Under the pieces are notes generated by a model. That model did no database searches. It was given only the letters and a program-made list of their open reading frames with translations, and was not told the DNA's origin. 64,000 nt of DNA from Azospirillum oryzae. Its GTDB lineage: Bacteria; Pseudomonadota; Alphaproteobacteria; Azospirillales; Azospirillaceae. A program made the translations under genes and the position numbers. The DNA is taken from assembly GCF_900177515.1 (NCBI RefSeq), contig NZ_FXAK01000005.1, positions 61,001 through 125,000 of the forward strand, given 5' to 3'. Position 1 is the first letter of the stretch. Every line of letters starts with the position of its first letter. This document shows, one piece after another, positions 26,504 through 33,892 of the stretch.

Positions 26504-27778
26504 ATGTCGAAGCGCGCCGCCGGCTTCGCCGCCGTAGCCGTCGTTGCCCTGCTGCCGTTCGCCGCCCAGGCGGCCGGACCGGCCTACAAGGACGTGGCGA
26601 AGAATTACGCCGACATCGCCCATGCCGCCTATCAGGACGCCACCAACGGCGCAAAGGCGCTGAAGAAGGCGGTGGAGGCCCTGGTCGCCAACCCGACCGA
26701 GGATAATCTGGCGAAGGCGCGCGAGGCCTGGAAGGCCGCCCGTGTTCCGTACATGCAGACGGAAGCCTTCCGCTTCGGCAACCCGATCGTCGACGAGTGG
26801 GAAGGCAAGGTGAATGCTTGGCCGCTGGACGAGGGCCTGATCGACTATGTCGACGAGGGCTATGCCGGCGGCGAGAGCAACCCCTACGCCAAGGCGAACG
26901 TCATCGCCAACCCGAAGATCACGGCCGGCGGCAAGACCATCGACGCCACCAAGATCACCAAGGAACTGCTGGCCGACAAGCTGCACGAGGCCGGCAAGGT
27001 CGAGGCGAACGTCGCCACCGGCTATCACGCCATCGAATTCCTGCTGTGGGGCCAGGACCTGCACGGCACCGGTCCGGGCGCGGGCGAGCGCAAGGCCACC
27101 GATTATGCCAAGGGCAAGGACTGCACCAACGGCCACTGCGACCGCCGTGCGCAGTACCTGAAGGTCGCCACCCAGATGCTGGTCGACGACCTGTCCGAGA
27201 TGACGGCCGATTGGGCCGCCAAGGGCAAGGCCCGCGTCTCCATCGCCAAGGCGCCGGAGGGCGAGGGCGTCGCCCGCATGCTGACCGGCCTCGGCTCGCT
27301 GAGCTACGGCGAACTGGCCGGCGAGCGCATGAAGCTCGGCCTGATGCTGCACGACCCGGAGGAGGAGCATGACTGCTTCTCCGACAACACCCACAACTCG
27401 CACTATTACGACGAAGTCGGCATGGTGAACGTCTACAACGGCAGCTACAAGCGCACCGACGGCAAGACCGTGTCGGGCGCCTCGCTGTCGCAGCTGGTCG
27501 CCGCCAAGTCCGCCGACGCCGACGCCGCGGTGAAGGCCGCCATGGGCAACACCATGAAGGCGATGCAGGCGATCAAGGACACCGCCGACAGCGGCAAGAT
27601 GGCCTACGACCAGATGATCGCCGCCGACAACGACGAGGGCAACAAGCTGGTCGCCACCGCCGTCGACCGTCTGGTCGACCAGAAGAAGGCGCTGGAAGGC
27701 GCGGTCTCCGCGCTGGGCGTCTCGGTCAGCGTCCAGGGGTCCGACAGCCTCGACGACCCGTCGAAGGTCGGCAAGTAA
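26504..27778 (+). CDS. Imelysin-family (peptidase M75-like, IrpA) iron-regulated protein
   Basis: A 424-residue secreted protein. A signal peptide ends near residue 24 (LLPFAAQAAG). The mature part is an alpha-helical imelysin fold with the family motif GxHxxE at TGYHAIEFLLWGQD (His175, Glu178) plus LHDPEEEHDCFSDNTHNSHYYDE, both characteristic of IrpA. These periplasmic or lipid-anchored proteins act in iron uptake and are probably iron-binding components rather than proteases. ATG 26504 follows CGAGGAGACC. It heads the iron operon directly behind the Fur-like promoter. A terminator-like hairpin lies after its stop, so it may be made in excess over the downstream genes. Confidence 0.93.
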   Translation: MSKRAAGFAAVAVVALLPFAAQAAGPAYKDVAKNYADIAHAAYQDATNGAKALKKAVEALVANPTEDNLAKAREAWKAARVPYMQTEAFRFGNPIVDEWEGKVNAWPLDEGLIDYVDEGYAGGESNPYAKANVIANPKITAGGKTIDATKITKELLADKLHEAGKVEANVATGYHAIEFLLWGQDLHGTGPGAGERKATDYAKGKDCTNGHCDRRAQYLKVATQMLVDDLSEMTADWAAKGKARVSIAKAPEGEGVARMLTGLGSLSYGELAGERMKLGLMLHDPEEEHDCFSDNTHNSHYYDEVGMVNVYNGSYKRTDGKTVSGASLSQLVAAKSADADAAVKAAMGNTMKAMQAIKDTADSGKMAYDQMIAADNDEGNKLVATAVDRLVDQKKALEGAVSALGVSVSVQGSDSLDDPSKVGK

Positions 27779-27804
27779 GCCTAAACCGCTAAGTACGCCT
27801 ATCC

Positions 27805-27905
27805 CGGCTCCGGTCCCGCGCCGTCCCGCGCATGACCGAACCACCCGCGCTTCCCTTCCGGGCCGATCCGGCGGGGGACGGAAGCGGGACCGGAGCCGAT
27901 TTTTT
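27805..27905 (+). terminator. Long hairpin with T-tract inside the iron operon
   Basis: CGGCTCCGGTCCCGC (27805-27819) pairs perfectly over 15 bp with GCGGGACCGGAGCCG (27884-27898), followed at once by A and six T. The 64-nt loop contains a further hairpin based on CGCTTCC and GGAAGCG. It lies between the first imelysin and the multicopper oxidase (ATG 28 nt after the last T), so it can partially stop transcription. Confidence 0.8.
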
Positions 27906-27932
27906 CTGCCTGAAGTTTTCCGGACCGCCGTC

Positions 27933-29417
27933 ATGCCGCATCGTCTCGCCGTTCCGCTGTCCCGCCGCGCCCTCCTGCGTGCCGGAGGTGCCGCCGTCGC
28001 GGCGACGGCGCTCGGCGGAACCGGTCTTGCGGCTCCCGATGCCGGCGCGCTGAAGCCCGGCCTTGCCGGCCCGGCCCCCGTCTCGTCGGCCGGCGATCTG
28101 GTCGAGGTCGAGCTGGTCGCCAGACAGCGGATGCAGCGCATCCTGCCCAAACCGGCCGAGCCGTCGCCGCTCATCACCTATGCCGACCAATTCCCCGGCC
28201 CGATCATCCGCATGCGCAAGGGCCAGCGGCTGCGCGCCACCCTGGTGAACGAGCTGGACGAGCACACCTCGGTCCATTGGCACGGTATCCGCCTGCCGAA
28301 CCTGGAAGACGGCGTGCCCTATCTGACCCAGCCGCCGACCAAGCCGGGCGAGCGCCATGTCTACGAGTTCACCCCGCCGGATGCCGGGTCCTTCTTCTTC
28401 CATCCCCATTGCAACACGGTGGAACTGCTGGGCCGCGGCCTTGCCGGCGTCCTGATCGTCGAGGAGCCGGACGCGCCGGAATTCGACGCCGACCTCGTCT
28501 GTCTGATCAAGGACTGGCATTTGGACAAGACCGGCAAGTTCGGCGCCTTCCTCACCGACCGCGGCGCCTCGCGCGCCGGCACCTTCGGCAGCGTGTCCAC
28601 CATCAACGGCGCCATCGATCCGGTGATCGAGGTTCCCACCAACGGCGACATCCGCGCCCGCCTCTACAACATCGACAACACCCGCGTCGTCGACCTGCGG
28701 GTGGAGGGGGCGGAGGCCTGGATCATCGCCGTCGACGGCAACCCGCTGCCACCCCGCCCGCTGGACGGCTGGCCGATGGGGCCGGCGATGCGCATCGACG
28801 TGCTGTTCCGGGCGCCTGCCAAGGCTGGCCAGACCCTGCGGCTGACCAACGTCTATTCGGCCGAGCCGCGGCCGCTCGCCACCTTCCGCGCCGTCGGGCC
28901 CGCCCGGCCGAACAAGCGCTTCAAGCCGCGCGCCCTGCCCGCCTCCGCCATTCCGGAGCCGGACCTGAAGGACGCGCCGATCATCCCGATGGCCTTCTCC
29001 GCCACTGCGGTGGCGCAGAGCTTCGCCCCGGATGTGCTGGCCGGCCTGCCCTATGCCGACGCGCTGTGCCTGTCGGCGAAGACCTTCTGGGCGATCAACC
29101 AGCAGAGCTGGCCGGAGGGCGGGCACGAGCACCTGCCGCCGCCGCTGGTCACGCTGGAGAAGGGCCGCAGCTATATCTTCGAGCTGGCCAACCTGACGCC
29201 GCACCTGCACCCGATTCACATCCACGGCTACACCTTCAAGGTGCTGTCCTCCGACGGCCGCAAGGTGGTGCCCCACCATGCCGACACGGTCCTGCTGGAA
29301 CCGAAGGAACGGCTGCGCGTGGCGATCAAGGCCGACAATCCGGGCGACTGGATGTTCCACTGCCACATCATCGAACACCAGGACACCGGCATGATGGGAT
29401 ACATCCGCGTTGCTTGA
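27933..29417 (+). CDS. Tat-exported multicopper oxidase (probable ferroxidase)
   Basis: A 494-residue multicopper oxidase. A Tat signal (SRRALLRAGGAAVAA, about residues 10-24) indicates folded export to the periplasm. All copper motifs are present: HWHGIRLPN, FFFHPHCNT, HLHPIHIHGYTF and FHCHIIEHQDTGMM, the last with an axial Met after the His-Cys-His, as in low-potential bacterial MCOs such as CueO-like and ferroxidase-type enzymes. Placed inside an imelysin iron operon, oxidation of ferrous iron before uptake is the natural reading; copper detoxification is the alternative. It is read after a terminator-like hairpin and starts at ATG 27933 with no strong Shine-Dalgarno sequence. Confidence 0.93.
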   Translation: MPHRLAVPLSRRALLRAGGAAVAATALGGTGLAAPDAGALKPGLAGPAPVSSAGDLVEVELVARQRMQRILPKPAEPSPLITYADQFPGPIIRMRKGQRLRATLVNELDEHTSVHWHGIRLPNLEDGVPYLTQPPTKPGERHVYEFTPPDAGSFFFHPHCNTVELLGRGLAGVLIVEEPDAPEFDADLVCLIKDWHLDKTGKFGAFLTDRGASRAGTFGSVSTINGAIDPVIEVPTNGDIRARLYNIDNTRVVDLRVEGAEAWIIAVDGNPLPPRPLDGWPMGPAMRIDVLFRAPAKAGQTLRLTNVYSAEPRPLATFRAVGPARPNKRFKPRALPASAIPEPDLKDAPIIPMAFSATAVAQSFAPDVLAGLPYADALCLSAKTFWAINQQSWPEGGHEHLPPPLVTLEKGRSYIFELANLTPHLHPIHIHGYTFKVLSSDGRKVVPHHADTVLLEPKERLRVAIKADNPGDWMFHCHIIEHQDTGMMGYIRVA

Positions 29418-29441
29418 ATCACGACTTACGCACTTGAAATC

Positions 29442-29616
29442 CCCTCTCCCCCCCGGGGAGAGGGTCAGGGTGAGGAGGCAGCATGGGCGCCAGCCCATGC
29501 CAGGGGATTGCCAAGGGGCAGAATGCCCCTTGGCGGCGCGCAACAGCGCGCCGGCCCCCTCACCCTTCCCACCGCTTCGCGGCGGGCCCCTTCCCTCTCC
29601 CCGGGGGGGAGAGGGT
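29442..29616. repeat. Island of six hairpin palindromes upstream of the di-haem cytochrome gene
   Basis: Six hairpin-forming sequences follow one another: 29442-29464 (CCCTCTCCC...GGGAGAGGG), 29481-29500 (GCATGGGC...GCCCATGC), 29511-29533 (CCAAGGGGCA...TGCCCCTTGG), 29535-29552 (GGCGCGC-AACA-GCGCGCC), 29568-29586 and a terminal CCCTCTCC...GGAGAGGG ending at 29615. AGGGTGAGG (29467-29475) pairs with CCTCACCCT (29558-29566), enclosing the middle ones. It looks like a repetitive intergenic palindrome. Its last arm provides the ribosome-binding site of the next gene. Confidence 0.85.
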
Positions 29617-30879
29617 ATGTCGCTTCGCGTCGCCCTGACTGCCCTGCTCCTCCTCTTCGCCCCCACCGCCCAGGCCGCCGACAGCCTCGACAACCGCATC
29701 GGCGAGGCGCTGTTCCGCCGCATGTGGGTGGCGGCGCCCACCGCGACACAGGCGGCGGACGGCCTGGGGCCGCTCTACAATGCCCGCTCCTGCGCCACCT
29801 GCCATCCGCGCGCCGGCGGCGGCCGGCCGCCCGATCCGGCGGTGGAAGGCGACCAGGGCGTGGGCTATGCGATCAAGCTGAACAGCGATCCGGTCTATGG
29901 CCGGCAGATCCAGTCCAATGCCACCCTCGGACAGGTGATCGAAGGCCGCCCCCGCGTCACCTACCGCGAGGAGGAGGTGCGCTTTCCCGATGGCGAGACC
30001 ATCCGCCTGCGCCACCCGACGCCGGTCGTCGAGGATCTCGGCTATGGCCCGCTGGCCGTGGCGACGGTGATGTCCGCCCGCGTGCCGCCGCGCGTCCACG
30101 GCATGGGCCTGCTGGACCGCATCCCGGCCGAGGCCATCGAGGCCGAGGCGCAACGGCAGCAAGCGTCCGGCGGTCCCGTCTCCGGGCGGGTGAACCATGT
30201 GACGGTGGACGGCAAGCGTCAGGTCGGCCGGTTCGGCTGGAAGGCGATGCACCCCACCCTGGACCATCAGGATGCGGAGGCCTTCAGCCTCGACATCGGC
30301 ATGTCGACGCCGGCCTATCGCGAGCCCTGGGGCGACTGCACCCTGGCGCAGACCGCCTGCCGCGAGGCGCCCCACGGCGATTCCAAGCAGTTCGAGGGAC
30401 TGGAAATCCCCAGCACGGTCATCGGCCTTATCGACGGCTACCTGCGCGATCTGCCGCCCGACGGCAGTCTGGAGGCGCCGAAGGACAAGGCGGGGACCAC
30501 GCTGTTTGCCGACACCGGCTGTGCCGCCTGCCACCGTCCATCCTGGCGCACGGCGGAGGACCCCGATCATCCGACCCTTTCCAACCGCGAGATCTTCCCG
30601 CACAGCGACATGCTTCTCCACGACCTCGGCCCGGCGTTGGGGGACGAGTTGCCGATGGGTGAGGCGCGCGGGTCGGACTGGCGCACCACGCCGCTGTGGG
30701 GTTTGAACCGGCTGGCGGCCAAGGACGGGCAGCTGTCGCTCCTGCATGACGGGCGCGCCCGCAGCGTCACCGAGGCGATCCTGTGGCATGGCGGTGAGGC
30801 GGAGAGGGCGAAGGACCGCTTCATGTCGCTACCGGGCGAAGAGCGGAAACGGCTGGTGCGTTACGTGCTGGGTTTGTAA
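29617..30879 (+). CDS. Di-haem c-type oxidoreductase (DUF1111 family)
   Basis: A 420-residue periplasmic cytochrome. A signal peptide (about 1-20, ending TAQAA) precedes two haem-attachment motifs, SCATCHPRAGG (Cys59-His63) and GCAACHRPSW (about residue 300), within a fold shared with di-haem peroxidases and thiol-oxidoreductase-like proteins. Such DUF1111 proteins stand between imelysin genes in conserved iron operons and probably pass electrons during iron oxidation or reduction. ATG 29617 is chosen because the signal peptide begins there and GGAGAGGGT directly precedes it; this ribosome-binding site is the last arm of a palindromic repeat. It probably works with the multicopper oxidase. 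Confidence 0.9.
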   Translation: MSLRVALTALLLLFAPTAQAADSLDNRIGEALFRRMWVAAPTATQAADGLGPLYNARSCATCHPRAGGGRPPDPAVEGDQGVGYAIKLNSDPVYGRQIQSNATLGQVIEGRPRVTYREEEVRFPDGETIRLRHPTPVVEDLGYGPLAVATVMSARVPPRVHGMGLLDRIPAEAIEAEAQRQQASGGPVSGRVNHVTVDGKRQVGRFGWKAMHPTLDHQDAEAFSLDIGMSTPAYREPWGDCTLAQTACREAPHGDSKQFEGLEIPSTVIGLIDGYLRDLPPDGSLEAPKDKAGTTLFADTGCAACHRPSWRTAEDPDHPTLSNREIFPHSDMLLHDLGPALGDELPMGEARGSDWRTTPLWGLNRLAAKDGQLSLLHDGRARSVTEAILWHGGEAERAKDRFMSLPGEERKRLVRYVLGL

Positions 30880-30942
30880 AGGAAGGGCGGGGGCTTCGAT
30901 CCACACCAACGGCAGAATCAACGGCAGAAGGGATTTGATCGT

Positions 30943-32058
30943 ATGCGACGCCGCATAGTGCTTGGACTGATGTCGGCCGCCGCCGCCGTGGCGGCTCTGC
31001 TGCCGCGGACGCCGGCCTTCGCCGCCCGCCAGTCCGACAAGGACGCCGCCTTCCTGGGCGGCATGGTCCGCACCCATGCCCTGCCGCGCTTCGACGCGCT
31101 GGTTGCCGCCGCCAATGCATATGTCGACACGCTCGACCGTTTCGCCGCCGGCCCCACCGCTGCCGGTTTGGAGGAGGCGCGCACGGCCCATACCAAGGTC
31201 ACCGATGCCTGGGCGTCCGTGCAGCATCTGCGGCCGGGTCCCCTCACCATGAACCTGCGGGCCGACCGCATGTCCTTCTGGCCGGAGCGGCCGGGCGTGG
31301 TCCAGCGCCAGATCGGCCAGATCCTGCGCGACCATGACCCCAAGCTGCTGCAGCCGGGCGCGCTCGCCCGCCAGAGCGCGGCGGTTCAGGGGCTGACCGT
31401 GCTGGAACGGCTGCTGTTCGACGAGGGCGTCACCGCCGACAATTTCACCGGCAGCGACGCCAAGAAATACCGCGGGCAGCTGGCCGTCGCCGCCGCCCGC
31501 AACATCGCCGCCATCGCGACCGAAGCGCGCGACGGCTGGAAGGAATTGGAGGCGCCGCTCGCCGCCGGACAGCCGACCGTTCTCGGCCCGACCGCCTCGG
31601 AAGCGGTCAACACGCTCTATTCCGCCGCCATCACCGCCATGCAGGTGGTGATCGACCAGAAGCTGATGGCGCCGCTCGGCGGCAGCATCGAGGACGCCAA
31701 GCCGTTGGTGGTGGAGGCGCTGCGCAGCGGCCGGTCGCTCCGCAACATCGCGCTGAATCTGGAAGGGCTGCGCGCCCTGCTGATGGGCGAGCATGGCGGG
31801 CCGGGCTTCGTCTCGCTGCTGCCGGCCAACGACGACGGCGCAACCGCCAAGCAGGCGATCGACGAGAGCTTCGCCGCCGCCATCGGCGCGGTGGAAGCGA
31901 TCCCCGGCCCGCTCGACAAGGCGGTGACCGACCCCGCCGCCCGCAAGAAGACCGAAAGCGCGCTGCGGCTGGTCAAGGCGGCGCGGGTGGAGATGCTGGG
32001 CACATTGGCCCCGCTGCTGGACATCACGCTGGGCTTCAACGAACTGGACGGAGACTGA
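30943..32058 (+). CDS. Second imelysin-family protein
   Basis: A 371-residue secreted helical protein with a signal peptide (about residues 1-25, LLPRTPAFAA). It belongs to the imelysin group, but where the first copy has GYHAIEFLLWG this one reads QGLTVLERLLFDEG, keeping the Glu and lacking the His of GxHxxE, as is usual for the second imelysin of these operons. It is located 63 nt after the di-haem protein with AAGGGA in front of ATG 30943, and 2 nt before the DUF1513 gene. Presumed periplasmic iron-handling partner of the upstream proteins; direct function is not known. Confidence 0.88.
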   Translation: MRRRIVLGLMSAAAAVAALLPRTPAFAARQSDKDAAFLGGMVRTHALPRFDALVAAANAYVDTLDRFAAGPTAAGLEEARTAHTKVTDAWASVQHLRPGPLTMNLRADRMSFWPERPGVVQRQIGQILRDHDPKLLQPGALARQSAAVQGLTVLERLLFDEGVTADNFTGSDAKKYRGQLAVAAARNIAAIATEARDGWKELEAPLAAGQPTVLGPTASEAVNTLYSAAITAMQVVIDQKLMAPLGGSIEDAKPLVVEALRSGRSLRNIALNLEGLRALLMGEHGGPGFVSLLPANDDGATAKQAIDESFAAAIGAVEAIPGPLDKAVTDPAARKKTESALRLVKAARVEMLGTLAPLLDITLGFNELDGD

Positions 32059-32060
32059 CC

Positions 32061-33206
32061 ATGGCGATGGACCGCAGGAACATCCTGGGCATGGTCGCCG
32101 GGCCGGTTTTCGGTGGGCGCGCCATCGGCGGGCGCATCGTCGGCGGGCTGCTGGCCGTGCTGACCGGCAAGGCCCATGCGGCGGATGCGGGCACGCTCTA
32201 CCTCAACGCCTACGCCACCGCCGGGGCGGAGCCGAGCTTCGGCGTCGCGGCGCTGGACCGCAGCGGCAAGGTGCTGTTCACCACCGCCACGCCCGGCCGC
32301 GCCCACGCCATCATGCCGCGTCCGGGTGCGGCCGAAGCTGTCGTCTTTGCCCGCCGCCCCGGTCGCTGGTTCCAGACCCTGTCGCTGGCCGACGGCACCC
32401 CCGGCCCGGTGGTGCGGGCGCCCGACGACCGCCGCTTCACCGGCCATGGCGACTATTCCGCCGATGGCCGCATCCTCTATGTCGCCGAGGACGACGTCCC
32501 GCGCGAGGAGGGCGCCATCGGCGTCTATGACGCCACCGACGGCTATCGCCGGATCGGCGTCATCCCGACCCATGGGCTCGGTCCGCACGAGTTGATCCTG
32601 ATGCGCGACGGCACGACGCTGACGGTCGCCAATGGCGGCGTCATCACCCACCCCGACACCGGCCGGGCCAAGCTGAACCTCGACAGCATGGACAGCTCGC
32701 TGACCTATGTGGAGGCGGCGACCGGCAAGCTGCTCGACAAGGTCCGCCTGCCGGAGGAGCATGCCAATCTCGGCATCCGGCACATCGCCCTGCTGGACGA
32801 CGGCGGGGTTGCCTTCGGCGTGCAGGACGAGCGTCCCATCGGCATGCTGCAGCCTCTGACCGGCGCTCATCGTCCCGGCAGCGGCGCCGTTCGCCTGTTC
32901 GACGCGCCGGAGGATGTGCTGTCGCGCATGCAGGGCTACATCGGCAGCGTCGCGTCAGACGGCAGGACGGTGGCCGCCAGTTCGCCGATGGGCGGAGTCA
33001 TCGGGCTTTGGAACGCGGCGGACGGGGCGTGGCTGGGCTCCACCGCACTGGCCGACGGCTGCGGCCTGGCTCCGAACGGCGAGGGCTATCTGGCGACCAG
33101 CGGGCTGGGCGTGATCGAGCCGGTGTCCGTCAGCGCCGAAGCGGGACCGGAGCGCAAGGCGCCGGCCTTTCGCTGGGACAACCACCTGACGCGGCGGGTG
33201 GCGTGA
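32061..33206 (+). CDS. DUF1513 beta-propeller-like periplasmic protein
   Basis: A 381-residue exported protein. The N-terminus has a twin-arginine-like MDRRNILGM followed by a hydrophobic stretch ending TGKAHAA. The rest contains repeated beta-strand motifs such as GHGDYSADGRILYVAEDD and GPHELILMRDGTTLTVANGG, typical of DUF1513, a propeller-like family always found with imelysin and di-haem proteins. It is the last gene of the iron operon, starting 2 nt after the previous stop with GGAGACTG as ribosome-binding site. Its job in iron uptake is unknown. A GC hairpin follows the stop. Confidence 0.88.
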   Translation: MAMDRRNILGMVAGPVFGGRAIGGRIVGGLLAVLTGKAHAADAGTLYLNAYATAGAEPSFGVAALDRSGKVLFTTATPGRAHAIMPRPGAAEAVVFARRPGRWFQTLSLADGTPGPVVRAPDDRRFTGHGDYSADGRILYVAEDDVPREEGAIGVYDATDGYRRIGVIPTHGLGPHELILMRDGTTLTVANGGVITHPDTGRAKLNLDSMDSSLTYVEAATGKLLDKVRLPEEHANLGIRHIALLDDGGVAFGVQDERPIGMLQPLTGAHRPGSGAVRLFDAPEDVLSRMQGYIGSVASDGRTVAASSPMGGVIGLWNAADGAWLGSTALADGCGLAPNGEGYLATSGLGVIEPVSVSAEAGPERKAPAFRWDNHLTRRVA

Positions 33207-33232
33207 AGGGCTGAGTTAGACCCCCACCGATC

Positions 33233-33255
33233 CTCCCCCGCTGGGCGGGGGAGGG
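33233..33255 (+). terminator. GC hairpin after the iron operon
   Basis: CCTCCCCC (33233-33240) pairs with GGGGGAGG (33248-33255), plus an inner G-C pair, around a short loop; 27 nt after the DUF1513 stop. There is no T-tract, so it may be a stabilising 3' structure or a short repeat rather than a true intrinsic terminator. Confidence 0.5.
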
Positions 33256-33324
33256 ACTGCCGCTGCCTTTCCGAACAAGCACGTGCCCCCTTCCCCGCCC
33301 AGCTCTCACACAGATCTTCGCTTT

Positions 33325-33378
33325 GTACTGACGCGACAGGCGGACCGGAGGTCCGCTGAGAGCGGGAGTACCAAACTC
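33325..33378. other. Structured intergenic stretch (nested hairpin)
   Basis: GCGGACC-GGA-GGTCCGC (33340-33356) is a perfect 7-bp hairpin enclosed by a weaker outer pairing between GTACT and AGTAC. It lies in the 323-bp gap between the DUF1513 gene and the gene at 33530, where no protein-coding frame is convincing. Confidence 0.4.
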
Positions 33379-33457
33379 AACATGCAAGGGTTGAGGAGGG
33401 GGCGCCTGCAACCACACACCCCTTGAAAACCTTGAACCGTTCCGCATGCGTTCCCAT

Positions 33458-33493
33458 ATCTGGGAGGTTCCGAAACAACGGAGTCTCCCAGAT
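33458..33493 (+). promoter_or_regulatory. 15-bp stem-loop in the leader of the 33530 gene
   Basis: ATCTGGGAGGTTCCG (33458-33472) pairs along its full length with CGGAGTCTCCCAGAT (33479-33493), 13 Watson-Crick pairs and two G-U wobbles, closing an AAACAA loop. It ends 36 nt before the next start codon and has no T-tract, so it is more likely a regulatory or stabilising RNA structure than a terminator. Confidence 0.65.
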
Positions 33494-33529
33494 CAGCGCC
33501 GCCCCGTCCGGGCGCGGCCGGAGGACGTC

Positions 33530-33892
33530 ATGCCCTATTTCCCGACGATTGAACTGACCCCGCAGGTGAAGATGCTGCTGGCGCGCGGGGCGCTGACGCT
33601 GAACCCCGGCCAGTGGGTGCGGGGCGAGAAGGGGCGCGGGCGGTTCCTGCGCACCGATCCGCGCACCGGGACCACCTATGTCAGCTGGCTGCGGCCGGGC
33701 GACGATTGGGAAACCGCGTCTCAGCGCTTCCATCGCGCCTGCCGCAAGGGCTACATCGGCAAGTATCGCGGCCTGTACGAGTTCGACAAGGCCAACCGCG
33801 CCGCCGAGATCCCGCCCCGGCGCAAGAAGCTCCCGACGCCCGTCCAGATGCCACTGTTCGGCTACAAGGCGAAGGATGCCGTCCACGCCTGA
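33530..33892 (+). CDS. Small protein of unknown function
   Basis: A 120-residue basic protein, not recognised as a known family. It contains PTIELTPQVKMLLARGALTL, then a charged segment with RTDPRTGTTYVSWLRPGDDW and a C-terminal Lys/Arg/Pro-rich part (PPRRKKLPTP). No membrane segment or signal peptide. The start ATG 33530 has GGAGG with 5 nt spacing, which is very good; the frame is open further upstream to 33446 but that part covers the strong stem-loop. Its last 31 nt overlap the end of hypF on the opposite strand. It appears to be a real gene because of the ribosome-binding site and a plausible amino-acid composition. Confidence 0.75.
   Translation: MPYFPTIELTPQVKMLLARGALTLNPGQWVRGEKGRGRFLRTDPRTGTTYVSWLRPGDDWETASQRFHRACRKGYIGKYRGLYEFDKANRAAEIPPRRKKLPTPVQMPLFGYKAKDAVHA

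Noticed and set aside
29442..29616. CRISPR array
   Set aside because: The hairpins are different from each other and unevenly spaced; there are no identical repeats with unique spacers and no cas genes in the window.
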